A stretch of 64,000 nt of DNA. It comes from Oscillospiraceae bacterium. Its GTDB lineage: Bacteria; Bacillota; Clostridia; Oscillospirales; SIG627. Position 1 is the stretch's first letter, and every line of letters begins with the position of its first letter. The notes under the pieces were generated by a model. It did not search any database. It was not told the origin of the DNA and was given only the letters and a program-made list of their open reading frames with translations. The stretch is taken from positions 1 through 64,000 of the forward strand of contig SVTV01000006.1 of NCBI GenBank assembly GCA_015063605.1, in the 5' to 3' direction. The position numbers were made by a program, and so were the translations under genes. This document shows positions 1 to 8,872 of this stretch, piece after piece.

Positions 1-658
1 TGTGTGTTACTCGAAGAGGAATCTCCCCTGCTTCGTGCATATCGGTCAACTTACAAGCCAGATCCTGTACGGACAACAGCCAATCAAGTTCTTCCTTAAC
101 TTCTGCTACTCGGCCACACACATCTGCCTTGGCATCTGCGATCAAAGTCTCATAACGTTTTCTGGTATTATGAAAATCAGGAATCGTGTAGTACAGCTCC
201 GCTGCGTTGAAATCAGAAAGAGTTGTTTGAAAATCTCCGAAAGCTTCTCCTGCATTACGAATCACAGTCAAATCATCACATGTATCGTATGTAACAGAAG
301 AAATGTAATTACAAACTCTCCAAAAGTTGCCATCTTCATCAAAGAGATAAGTTTTTTGATCTGCTGTATGATGAAAATGCAAGCAGGTTTGATCGGGACG
401 CTTCTTACGGATAAACTCGGTAACCTTATCGATGTTCTCCATCAACTCTATAGGGTGCTTGAAAGCATAAGTATTAACCTTTTGGAAAAGGTAGGGTTTG
501 ATACGTGCCATACCTGTTCCATCGTCACGGATATAATTGACTTTATAGGTCACGTTCACATTGCCTTGGCAGATCTCTTCGTATGAGAAGAACGGACCTT
601 GTAATCGGAATGCTTCGCCCACTTTCTGCAGGTTGCGTGCTATATCTTGGTTCATCAT
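1..658 (-). CDS. Phosphotransferase (APH/NahK-like sugar kinase), partial
   Basis: The minus strand is open from an ATG at 658 to the window edge, so only the first 219 residues are present. The N-terminus carries a glycine-rich nucleotide-loop-like segment (QGNVNVTYKV, about residues 25-34) of the type seen in aminoglycoside phosphotransferase/N-acetylhexosamine 1-kinase relatives. Such enzymes phosphorylate sugars or amino alcohols with ATP; the catalytic HxD loop would lie beyond the edge. It is the last visible gene of the polysaccharide cluster, 193 bp after the CapF-like gene, so a role in activating a sugar is plausible. The substrate is inferred only. An alternative start is the next codon, also ATG (655). 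Confidence 0.6.
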   Translation of the reverse strand, partial: MMNQDIARNLQKVGEAFRLQGPFFSYEEICQGNVNVTYKVNYIRDDGTGMARIKPYLFQKVNTYAFKHPIELMENIDKVTEFIRKKRPDQTCLHFHHTADQKTYLFDEDGNFWRVCNYISSVTYDTCDDLTVIRNAGEAFGDFQTTLSDFNAAELYYTIPDFHNTRKRYETLIADAKADVCGRVAEVKEELDWLLSVQDLACKLTDMHEAGEIPLRVTH

Positions 659-851
659 GATTAATATAACTCCATTAGATGATAAATGATAAGTGATGTA
701 TGCAAGTGACACGAGGAATGCGAGTGATTAGGATAATAACAGCACCTCGGGAGTTGAACCGGATTGATTGCGATAGACGCACCATAAGTACCGCTTGTGC
801 TGATGTGGGAAGGTTTGAGGCCTTCCCTTTAATTCTCAAATCCTGTGTCTT

Positions 852-2045
852 TTACACCGGCTCCCCAAATGTATCCGGTTTATTCGGATCAAAAATCTCG
901 TTACAGGTCATCACTGTCACAAGATCTTCAGTATCGCTCAGGTTGATGATGTTATGCGTCCAGCCAGGGATCATGTAGATTGCCTCAATTTTGTCCCCGC
1001 TTACCTCAAACTCTACCATCTCACCGGTAGTGATATTACGCTCCTGGATCAGACCGTGACCATGCACCACTATGAACTGTTCCCATTTGCTGTTATGCCA
1101 ATGCTGCCCCTTTGTAATACCGGGCTTAGAGATATTGATGCTGACCTGTCCGCAATCCTCTGTATGCACCAGTTCCGTGAAACTGCCGCGATTGTCGCAG
1201 TTCATCTTAAGAGCGTACTTAAAGGACTCTTTCGGCAGATAGGACAGATACAGGCTGAACAACTTCTTAGCGAAAGAACCTTCAGGCATCTTCGGCATGA
1301 GCAGATTTACAGGTTGAGCCTTGAACTGTTCAAGCAGATCAACGATTTCACCCAGTGTGACCTTGTGGGTAACGGGCACGATGCAGTAACGACCATTCTC
1401 CTTGATCACATGCTCCAGTCCATCATACTCGCAGTGCTGCTCCTTACCTTCCAGCAGATCGTACATGCCCTCCACCAGATCGTCGATGTAGAGCAGCTCG
1501 ACCATGGCATCGCGGTCGTTGACGGTAAACTCTTCATCATTGGCAACCGCCCAGCAGAAGGTGGACACGGCAGAGTTGTACTTCGGACGGCTATGACCCA
1601 TCAGATTCGGGAAGCGGTAAACTGCTACTTTCGCACCGGTTTCCTCACCATATTTGAACACCAGTTCTTCCCCGTCCTTCTTGCTTCTTCCGTAGTCGCT
1701 GTCATAACGACCAATGCATGTTGCTTGAATAGACGAAGAGATCATCACGGGAGCCTTGTTATTGTGCTTTTTGAGATTATCCAACAACTGCGATGCAAAG
1801 CCGAAATTGCCCTTCTGGAAATCTGCGGGATCAGTGGGACGGTTCACACCTGCCAGATTGAATACGAAATCACAGTCTACGCAGTAAGCATCCAGCTGCT
1901 CTGCGGTATTCTCGATATCGTATTCATAAATATTATCAATCTTGATATTGGGACGGGTACGGTTCTTGCCATCCCGGATGTTTTTCAGATTATGCACAAG
2001 GGCGGTTCCCACCATGCCCTTTGCACCTGTCACGAGGATATTCAT
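852..2045 (-). CDS. capF: CapF-like UDP-sugar reductase (SDR plus cupin)
   Basis: A 397-residue two-domain protein. The N-terminal Rossmann domain has TGAKGMVG (residues 6-13), the NLAGVNRP segment and a YGRSK catalytic Tyr/Lys pair (118-122). The C-terminal cupin, from about residue 285, has the metal-ligand-like stretch GQHWHNSKWEQF (about 313-324). This fusion and length are those of CapF/WbjC/FnlB, which epimerises and reduces the 4-keto-6-deoxy UDP-sugar made by CapE on the way to UDP-N-acetyl-L-fucosamine, in the cytoplasm. CapG-like and CapE-like genes lie just upstream in the same operon, which supports the assignment. The frame is intact. Confidence 0.88.
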   Translation of the reverse strand: MNILVTGAKGMVGTALVHNLKNIRDGKNRTRPNIKIDNIYEYDIENTAEQLDAYCVDCDFVFNLAGVNRPTDPADFQKGNFGFASQLLDNLKKHNNKAPVMISSSIQATCIGRYDSDYGRSKKDGEELVFKYGEETGAKVAVYRFPNLMGHSRPKYNSAVSTFCWAVANDEEFTVNDRDAMVELLYIDDLVEGMYDLLEGKEQHCEYDGLEHVIKENGRYCIVPVTHKVTLGEIVDLLEQFKAQPVNLLMPKMPEGSFAKKLFSLYLSYLPKESFKYALKMNCDNRGSFTELVHTEDCGQVSINISKPGITKGQHWHNSKWEQFIVVHGHGLIQERNITTGEMVEFEVSGDKIEAIYMIPGWTHNIINLSDTEDLVTVMTCNEIFDPNKPDTFGEPV

Positions 2046-2195
2046 ATATTTGTACCTCTGTTATTTCTTCTGGTTCTACTATACTACTTCATCCGTTGTC
2101 ATCCACACTACTATCCACCCCTATACTCCTTGTGAGAGTCAATGGATGTCTTACTATCAGAATAGCAGTTGCCGTGGATTAGTAGTGGATATGGA

Positions 2196-3383
2196 TCAAT
2201 ACTTCCGCCATACGAACTTATTGACGACGTTCACATAACCCTGAATGATGCGCACAACCTTCATAGACACAGTTTCATCCGTGTAGTCAGGACAGGGCTT
2301 GCCGAGAACGCCTTCGTTCTTCATCTTGATCGCCATATCGGTGGCGTTCAGCAACTCCTTGGTTGTGATACCCGCAAGGATGAATTCGCCGGCTTCCAGA
2401 GCCTCGGGACGCTCGGTGCTGGTACGGATGCACACAGCGGCAATAGGATGACCGATGGACAGATAGAAAGAACTTTCCTCGGGCAACGTACCGGAGTCAG
2501 AAACGATCGCCAAAGCGTTCATCTGCAAGCAGTTGTAATCGTTGAAGCCCAGGGGTTCATTAACTCTAACTCTCGGATCAAGTTGGAATCCGGACTTCTC
2601 CAGTCTGTTCTTGCTTCTCGGATGGCAGGAGTACAGAATGGGCATATCATACTTCTCAGCCAGTGCATTGATAGCAGTGAACAGGGACAAGAAGTTCTTC
2701 TCTGTATCGATGTTTTCCTCACGGTGAGCAGACAGGAGGATGTACTTGTCCTTCTCCAGACCAAGTCTCTCCAGCACGTTAGATGCCTTGATCTTGTCTA
2801 GATTGCCACGCAGAACTTCGGCCATGGGAGAGCCCGTCATGTAGGTACGTTCCTTGGGCATACCACATTCGTGCAGATACTTTCTCGCAGGTTCGCTGTA
2901 GCACAGGTTCACATCGGAGATGATGTCAACAATACGGCGGTTGGTTTCCTCAGGCAGGCACTCATCCTTACAGCGGTTACCGGCTTCCATATGGAAGAGC
3001 GGAATGTGAAGACGCTTAGCAGAAATGGCAGACAGGCAGCTATTGGTATCACCCAGCACCAAATAGGCGTCCGGCTGAAGTTCGGAAAGAAGCTCGTAAC
3101 TTCTGCCGAGGATATTACCACAGGTCACACCCAGATTCTCACCAACGACGGGCACGAGGATATCCGGTCCGAATTCGCCCGCATTGTTCTTCAATTCAAA
3201 GTCCTCCCAGAATACGGTGGACAGGTTCTTGTCCCAGTTCTGGTTATAATAAATGACGCAGGTATCGAAATATTCGCGGCAACGTCTTATGACTGCAGCC
3301 AAGCGAATAATCTCCGGGCGAGTACCCAGACCGATACAGATCTTCGTCCTGCCGTCGTTTTTCCAATTGAAATTATGTTCCAT
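2196..3383 (-). CDS. capG: UDP-sugar 2-epimerase, CapG/WbjD (WecB-like)
   Basis: 395 residues of the non-hydrolysing UDP-GlcNAc 2-epimerase family, with a GLGTRPEIIR opening (residues 19-28), a central SAHREEN motif (about 217-223) and a late SDSGTLPEESSF nucleotide-binding stretch. In CapE-CapF-CapG sets this enzyme does the last step, C2 epimerisation of UDP-2-acetamido-2,6-dideoxy-L-talose to UDP-L-FucNAc. WecB itself makes UDP-ManNAc, so the specific reaction is inferred from the adjacent CapE and CapF genes. The length is normal and no break is seen. Confidence 0.85.
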   Translation of the reverse strand: MEHNFNWKNDGRTKICIGLGTRPEIIRLAAVIRRCREYFDTCVIYYNQNWDKNLSTVFWEDFELKNNAGEFGPDILVPVVGENLGVTCGNILGRSYELLSELQPDAYLVLGDTNSCLSAISAKRLHIPLFHMEAGNRCKDECLPEETNRRIVDIISDVNLCYSEPARKYLHECGMPKERTYMTGSPMAEVLRGNLDKIKASNVLERLGLEKDKYILLSAHREENIDTEKNFLSLFTAINALAEKYDMPILYSCHPRSKNRLEKSGFQLDPRVRVNEPLGFNDYNCLQMNALAIVSDSGTLPEESSFYLSIGHPIAAVCIRTSTERPEALEAGEFILAGITTKELLNATDMAIKMKNEGVLGKPCPDYTDETVSMKVVRIIQGYVNVVNKFVWRKY

Positions 3384-3451
3384 TTTGTTGTTCTCTCCCT
3401 TATATTAACCCAGTTTTCTTCGTTACACAGTATCTCGCAGGTCAAAACTTC

Positions 3452-3964
3452 TCACACCGGATACGTCCTGTTCTCGATAACCACACCGGCTTCCACCTTC
3501 ATACATCTTGGTATCCGATTTTCAGCTTTGACGATGGAACCAAGGCAGATGTGAACACCTTCTTCGATCACACAGCCATGGTCAATGATAGCACCGCAGT
3601 TGATGATACAGCCTCTGTTGATAGTGGTATTGGTATTGATGATTGCCTTCGGTAATACCACAGTACCACGTTCTATTGTTGCTTCCGGACTGACATAAGC
3701 AGTATTGTGGATAAGTGTCGGAATGTTAGCCCCAGCTGCTTCAAGTCTATCTATCCACTGAAGTCTGCTTTCATTATTGCCGAATGCCGGATATAGTTCG
3801 GTGTCAGTAGAAATATGGTTGATATAGTCAGCGCATTTGCCGATAACATGTACATCTGTTGAGTTGTCATCCAGAAAATACACTTCCGAATACCGTCCGC
3901 TCTGTCGGGCAATGTCCGCTACCGTTCGACCGTATCCGCCTGCGCCTAAGATAATTAGTTTCAT
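3452..3964 (-). CDS. NeuD/PglD-family sugar O/N-acyltransferase
   Basis: 170 residues. The N-terminus (MKLIILGAGGYGRTVADIAR) is the Rossmann-like UDP-sugar-binding half of NeuD/PglD acyltransferases. The C-terminal half has hexapeptide repeats of a left-handed beta helix (isoleucine/valine every sixth residue, about 95-155), which bind acetyl-CoA in trimers. Typical members run to about 200-215 residues, so this one is somewhat short but has an orderly end. It sits between the CapE-like and CapG-like genes and probably acetylates a precursor or repeat-unit sugar. The position acetylated cannot be read from the sequence. Confidence 0.75.
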   Translation of the reverse strand: MKLIILGAGGYGRTVADIARQSGRYSEVYFLDDNSTDVHVIGKCADYINHISTDTELYPAFGNNESRLQWIDRLEAAGANIPTLIHNTAYVSPEATIERGTVVLPKAIINTNTTINRGCIINCGAIIDHGCVIEEGVHICLGSIVKAENRIPRCMKVEAGVVIENRTYPV

Positions 3965-4149
3965 TATTTCGTTCCTATCTTGCTGTGGTTATCTACACCG
4001 TTCACGCCCACGCTGTTCTCCTCTACCCTGCCTCCTTATAGAGAATAACCCACCACCATTTTACTCCATGATGGTGGGTAACATTGCTATTCTACTATTG
4101 GCGCTGTGGTAAGTTTACCAAAGACTCAGGTGTCAGTGATGTCCGATGA

Positions 4150-5193
4150 TTACTCGTGATGAATACCTGCTAATTCGTCCTGAATATATTTAAGGCTTGC
4201 AATCTTTGCCTTAGTTTCCTCTAAGTTCAATCTTCTGGTATTATTGCTGTTAAACTCAGTAAGTGTATTACGTTCTTCATCACCGTCTTTGAAGAACTTA
4301 TCATAGTTCAGTCCGCGATTGTCCGCAGGAACACGGTAGAAGTTACCCATGTCCACAGCCTTAGCACACTCTTCATTAGTGAGCAGCGTTTCGTACATCT
4401 TCTCGCCGTGGCGGATACCGATGGTCTTGATCTGGCTCTTATCGCCGCCGAACAGTTCACACACAGCCTCAGCCTGCGTCTGGATGGTACAGGCGGGAGC
4501 CTTCTGAATCAGCAAGTCGCCGTTCTCACCATGCTCGAAAGCGAACAGCACCAGGTCTACTGCCTCTTCAAGGCTCATTATGAAACGAGTCATGTTGCCA
4601 TCGGTCAGGGTGATGGGCTGGTTATTTCGAATCTGATTGATCCAGAGCGGGATAACGGAACCGCGGCTGCACATGACGTTGCCGTAGCGAGTGCAACAGA
4701 TCTTGGTCTTGCCGCTGTAACGGCTCTTGGCCACAGCGACCTTTTCTTCCACAGCCTTGGTGATGCCCATGGCATTGATGGGATACGCGGCCTTGTCCGT
4801 GGAGAGACAGATAACACACTCAACTCCGGCTTCGATTGCGGCCGTTAGTACGTTATCCGTACCAATGACATTGGTGCGGACTGCTTCCATGGGGAAGAAC
4901 TCACAGGAAGGAACCTGCTTGAGCGCTGCAGCATGGAATATGTAATCAACTCCGTGCATAGCATTCTTGCAAGACTGCAGGTCACGTACGTCGCCGATAT
5001 AAAATTTTATCTTGTTTGCCACCTCGGGCATGGTTGCCTGGAAATGGTGGCGCATATCATCCTGTTTCTTTTCATCACGGGAAAAGATGCGAATTTCGCC
5101 GATATCGGATTTCAGAAAACGATTCAGCACGGCATTGCCGAAGGAACCGGTACCACCGGTGATTAAAAGGGTTTTATTAGCGAAGAGAGACAT
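4150..5193 (-). CDS. capE: UDP-GlcNAc 4,6-dehydratase, CapE/WbjB type
   Basis: 347-residue short-form extended SDR. It has TGGTGSFG (residues 12-19), the STDKA segment (131-135) and, where most SDRs have YxxxK, MGITK (142-146). Replacement of the catalytic Tyr by Met is characteristic of CapE-type inverting dehydratases. The enzyme converts UDP-GlcNAc to the 4-keto-6-deoxy-L-arabino-hexulose, the first step towards UDP-L-FucNAc. The matching CapG and CapF genes follow in the operon with the NeuD-like gene in between. The Wzx-like gene upstream ends 15 bp before this start. Confidence 0.88.
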   Translation of the reverse strand: MSLFANKTLLITGGTGSFGNAVLNRFLKSDIGEIRIFSRDEKKQDDMRHHFQATMPEVANKIKFYIGDVRDLQSCKNAMHGVDYIFHAAALKQVPSCEFFPMEAVRTNVIGTDNVLTAAIEAGVECVICLSTDKAAYPINAMGITKAVEEKVAVAKSRYSGKTKICCTRYGNVMCSRGSVIPLWINQIRNNQPITLTDGNMTRFIMSLEEAVDLVLFAFEHGENGDLLIQKAPACTIQTQAEAVCELFGGDKSQIKTIGIRHGEKMYETLLTNEECAKAVDMGNFYRVPADNRGLNYDKFFKDGDEERNTLTEFNSNNTRRLNLEETKAKIASLKYIQDELAGIHHE

Positions 5194-5208
5194 TTTAAAT
5201 ACTTCCTT

Positions 5209-6573
5209 TCATGCAAGTAATTTTTCGATTTTTTTGTTTAACCAAATAAATTGGTATACGCAAAACAGTAAAAGTATTATGGATGTATAGGCTACAACAG
5301 CACTCCAATGTAACCCAATGTTTCTTGACATAAAAATTACTGGAAGTTTTAATATTGCACCTATTCCATAAAATACCATTTGTGATCGTACTTCTCCAAT
5401 TCCATTCGCTATAGTCGTTAAAACAACATTAAAAATGTACAATCCACCGTACACTGCAAAAAGAATTGCAACTTTATCGTCAATAATAATTGCATCTTCT
5501 TGTAACCATATATTTACGATAATCTGCAGGAACGGAACAACAAGTAATTCTAATGCACATGCTAATAGCGCAACGAAACTAAGGAGTCTATGAGTTTTCT
5601 TAATTTTTTGGTATTTTCTTTCAGTAAAATCCTTTGTTACTTTTGACCACATTGGAGTTAGTGCTAGCATAAATAATGAACCAATAGCTGTGAACAACTT
5701 ATAATATATGCTATACTCAACTACATAATCAGGAGAGAATAAATTCGTAATTATAATCTCGTTTGTTTGCATAAGTAGCATAAAGAAAGTTTGTGCCAAG
5801 AAAAAATGCATACCCAAAATAAGAGTATCGTTAGTCGCCTCTTTGGATACATTTTTGAATGATGGTTTGCATTTATTTAGCGGTTCTGAATTGAATAAAA
5901 TTATGCTCACCACTATCAATGGTAAATTAATCGAAATAATATGCACTATGGATAAAAGTACTAAATTACTAGATACATCCTGTCCTTTGAAAACTGATAT
6001 AAATATCAACGGTAAAATACTACTTATCAATGCTAACACATTATTTAACGAAGATTTTTGCAGTGCGTAAATTACATTTGTTATCACCTTGACAATAAAA
6101 TTAATACATACCCCCAACACAAGAATTGTCATAGCTACTTTAATAATTCGACCATCGACAATAGAATTAGAGATATTGAAAAAATTATTGAAATTTATAA
6201 ACTGCAACAAAATACATATTGCCACGGAGATAGGTAAGATTATCCTACATAAAACCGTATATGTTGCAGAAATATACTCTTTCGCTTTTTCGTATTGTCT
6301 TAAGGCTAATGCCTCTGTTAACCTATTTCGCAATCCATTGCCTAAACCTAAATCGCATAAGTTTATCCATGACAACATTGACAAGATGGTGTACCACATT
6401 CCCAATGCAGCATTGTCATCAAAATATTTGATATAGAGAGGCATTGAAAAAAGCGAAACAAATAAAGAAATTCCTTTCACCAAAAACGCCAGTAAAATGT
6501 TTCGTACAAGATTTCTTTCGTCGGCATCAGACATAATTTTTTTTAGTCTTAGCAAATACTTTTGACCAAACAT
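5209..6573 (-). CDS. Wzx-like polysaccharide flippase
   Basis: 454 residues made of about 12 hydrophobic segments (for example near 29-48, 75-95, 110-125, 160-185 and 400-445), with the general look of the MOP/oligosaccharidyl-lipid flippase superfamily. Such proteins move undecaprenyl-pyrophosphate-linked repeat units to the outer face of the membrane for polymerisation. It stands between glycosyltransferases and nucleotide-sugar genes, with a Wzy-like gene in the same operon, consistent with a Wzx/Wzy pathway. DNA here is AT-richer than the neighbouring capE, as is usual for flippase and polymerase genes. Confidence 0.8.
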   Translation of the reverse strand: MFGQKYLLRLKKIMSDADERNLVRNILLAFLVKGISLFVSLFSMPLYIKYFDDNAALGMWYTILSMLSWINLCDLGLGNGLRNRLTEALALRQYEKAKEYISATYTVLCRIILPISVAICILLQFINFNNFFNISNSIVDGRIIKVAMTILVLGVCINFIVKVITNVIYALQKSSLNNVLALISSILPLIFISVFKGQDVSSNLVLLSIVHIISINLPLIVVSIILFNSEPLNKCKPSFKNVSKEATNDTLILGMHFFLAQTFFMLLMQTNEIIITNLFSPDYVVEYSIYYKLFTAIGSLFMLALTPMWSKVTKDFTERKYQKIKKTHRLLSFVALLACALELLVVPFLQIIVNIWLQEDAIIIDDKVAILFAVYGGLYIFNVVLTTIANGIGEVRSQMVFYGIGAILKLPVIFMSRNIGLHWSAVVAYTSIILLLFCVYQFIWLNKKIEKLLA

Positions 6574-6575
6574 AT

Positions 6576-7583
6576 TTAGTGCTTCCTCTCAAAGAAGTGT
6601 CTTACACTAACATCTGCCGGAATACGAAGAATAAACTTAACGCATTTAACTGCTGTTCCCTTAACCCATCTTTTTATCCGAAAGCTCTTGGGAATTAAGA
6701 TAATGTCTCCAATCTTTTTCTCAAATTTCTTATCTTGCAACACGGTTGCCGGGTGATTCAAAGGAAACTCTATCGGGAAAGAATCCATTCCGCAAAAACG
6801 TTTAGTCATGACCAGATCAAAAGAATTTCCTCCGTGTATAGAATTCTCATCTACACCTATATTCTTTATTTGGTTTCTGCAAGGACAAATTCCTAGCAGA
6901 TTGTGTGCTTTTATGGAAAAATCCATTTGATAATCCCACGAAATTGGCTTTATTCCTTGAGATATGCGTTGATATTCCTTCATCCACATTTCTCTATATT
7001 GCCGATAAACCTTTTTATTACAATACATATCGCCTATGCGAGACAATACCGTTTCATTAGTTACAAGTGAAAGCTCACCGTCATAAAAATGTTCAAATCT
7101 ATTTGCCCACGAAGCCCATCCGCAAGGCAACATATGTCTCGTAAAAACATAGCTTTCATTAGATGACGGCTGATAATCGCCCAGATAATTCGTTCCGCAA
7201 ACCCAAACTATTCTGGTGTCATTCTCATATCTGTGCAACATTTCTCTGCAAAATGGGAAAAATGTTACTTCCGGCAGATTGTCATCCTCCAAAAAAATCG
7301 CCCATTTTTCTTGTCTTAAAACCCACTTTGCTCCCTCTCCGATATTTTTATAAACCCCGCGGTTCTCTTCAGCATAGTTTTTGATTACATCGCAATCCCA
7401 ATTAATGGCGCTCTCAACCGCTGCACGACATTCCGCAACCGTCTTTTTTTCCGCATCATCTCTGCCTTGGTCTGCCATAATGTATAATTTTAAGGGTTTA
7501 ACCTGAGAAATTCTTTCAATGATTTCAACGGCTTTCATCCTTTTGAAAATAAATATACATATTGGTATATCAAATCGATCCAT
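6576..7583 (-). CDS. GT2-like glycosyltransferase
   Basis: 335 residues. The opening (DIPICIFIFKR followed by LYIMADQGRDDAE) and the IFLEDDNLPE motif near residue 115 fit a GT-A fold with a DxD-like metal site, similar to hemolytic-protein-like/GT2 transferases in polysaccharide clusters. The start is chosen because upstream sequence gives no in-frame extension. It would add a sugar to the lipid-linked repeat unit at the cytoplasmic face. The gene is spaced 2 bp from the flippase gene downstream. Donor and acceptor are not predictable. Confidence 0.7.
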   Translation of the reverse strand: MDRFDIPICIFIFKRMKAVEIIERISQVKPLKLYIMADQGRDDAEKKTVAECRAAVESAINWDCDVIKNYAEENRGVYKNIGEGAKWVLRQEKWAIFLEDDNLPEVTFFPFCREMLHRYENDTRIVWVCGTNYLGDYQPSSNESYVFTRHMLPCGWASWANRFEHFYDGELSLVTNETVLSRIGDMYCNKKVYRQYREMWMKEYQRISQGIKPISWDYQMDFSIKAHNLLGICPCRNQIKNIGVDENSIHGGNSFDLVMTKRFCGMDSFPIEFPLNHPATVLQDKKFEKKIGDIILIPKSFRIKRWVKGTAVKCVKFILRIPADVSVRHFFERKH

Positions 7584-7618
7584 AGTGCCGTGTCCTCCTT
7601 ATATAAAATACTAATAAC

Positions 7619-8872
7619 TTATTCGTCTCCTCTAGTGCATTCTAAAATCTTGTCCCATATAAGCTCTGCAACACTTACATCTGTGTTTTCCTTGAAACCG
7701 GTAAGGATTTCATCCTTACTTAAAACCATGCGCAAGTGTTTTTCTACAAAGTTTTCAATTAATCTGACATCAGACTCAACAAAGTCTTGTTTCTCCACAA
7801 TGCATACGCCATTTTCGTATTTAGCCATATACGGCTTTGACAAACACTCATCAGACTTGCACAGATTCAATATCGGCTTTCCTGTGCTAATGTACTCGAA
7901 AAGCTTACTCGGCAACTGATTCGTTATCGTATTATTGACGTTAACCAAAACATCGAATTGATCAATATACGCATTAGCTTCCTCTTTCGATACCCAACCG
8001 TGTCTGACCAATCTTTTGTCCAAAATTTGTGTGTATCTATCCAATTCCCTGTCACACCCACCACCAACAATATGGAGAACATAGTTGGACGGAAGATGAC
8101 AAAACAGCTCCAACAAGTAATGGGGATTCCGAATTTTCTCATAGAATTGCCCAACAAAAAGGAAATTTACCGTTTGACCGTTGTGGTCAATTACACTCGG
8201 TCGCCCCACCATATTGTCATAAATCAATCCCGGCAACGGAATTGGAATGATATTTTCATCTGCATTTGTGACTATTGTCATGAGGTCATCATATAAATAA
8301 TCTCCAGCGAATAACACGCTTAATTTACCGTGTGTTCGAAGCTCAATTGTTCTTCTGCGTTTTTTCAATCGAGGACTTAACGTATAATTATTAGTAAAGG
8401 GATCAAGCTGTATTGCCATTTTTGTACAATCTATGTTTGATTCTGCCACCGCCTGCATAATATAGTATGGTGCGGACACACCAATCACAGCATCATAGTT
8501 TTCTTTTCTGCAAACTTCCTCTATTGCTTTTTTACATTTCTTTTTTGTGTTGCTAAAATCAAAATATTTAGCATCAATCATTGAAACGAACGTGCTTGGA
8601 GACTTACAAAAACGCAATATCTTTGCAAATCCAGTCGCTTTGCTCCAATCATTGGATGTGAATCTTGCAAGTTTTCCGGCTTGATCAGAATAGAAGGTGT
8701 GAACCTTGCCAAATACGTTTTCTTTTTCACAAGAAACCGGTTTCACTTCATCGTATCGAACCAAAGCATGAACTTCAATACTTTTAGATAACTGCTTCGC
8801 TAAAACAATTGCTATATTAACATTCGCTCCACATCTGTCAGCCAAATTCTCTAACACAAATAGTATGCTCAT
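7619..8872 (-). CDS. Glycosyltransferase, GT4-like
   Basis: The ORF opens at 8908, but MSILFVLENLADRCGA, the typical GT-B N-terminus, begins at 8872, so that start is preferred (417 residues). The C-terminal half has the nucleotide-sugar-binding pattern with FLFVGQFYEKIRNP and a late LPSKLFEYISTGKPI motif, the E-rich donor-binding loop of GT4 enzymes. The gene overlaps the 3' end of the preceding Wzy-like gene by about 35 bp. It presumably transfers one sugar of the repeat unit. Sequence identity to a characterised enzyme cannot be judged here. Confidence 0.7.
   Translation of the reverse strand: MSILFVLENLADRCGANVNIAIVLAKQLSKSIEVHALVRYDEVKPVSCEKENVFGKVHTFYSDQAGKLARFTSNDWSKATGFAKILRFCKSPSTFVSMIDAKYFDFSNTKKKCKKAIEEVCRKENYDAVIGVSAPYYIMQAVAESNIDCTKMAIQLDPFTNNYTLSPRLKKRRRTIELRTHGKLSVLFAGDYLYDDLMTIVTNADENIIPIPLPGLIYDNMVGRPSVIDHNGQTVNFLFVGQFYEKIRNPHYLLELFCHLPSNYVLHIVGGGCDRELDRYTQILDKRLVRHGWVSKEEANAYIDQFDVLVNVNNTITNQLPSKLFEYISTGKPILNLCKSDECLSKPYMAKYENGVCIVEKQDFVESDVRLIENFVEKHLRMVLSKDEILTGFKENTDVSVAELIWDKILECTRGDE

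Noticed and set aside
2-586. 194-codon plus-strand ORF at the left edge
   Set aside because: Antisense to the phosphotransferase-like frame, which shows family-type motifs; Cys- and Ile-rich shadow.
954-2135. 393-codon plus-strand ORF
   Set aside because: It is antisense to the intact CapF-like gene, shows no domain, and has no good ribosome site.
2871-3554. 227-codon plus-strand ORF
   Set aside because: Covers parts of two minus-strand genes with clear motifs; antisense shadow.
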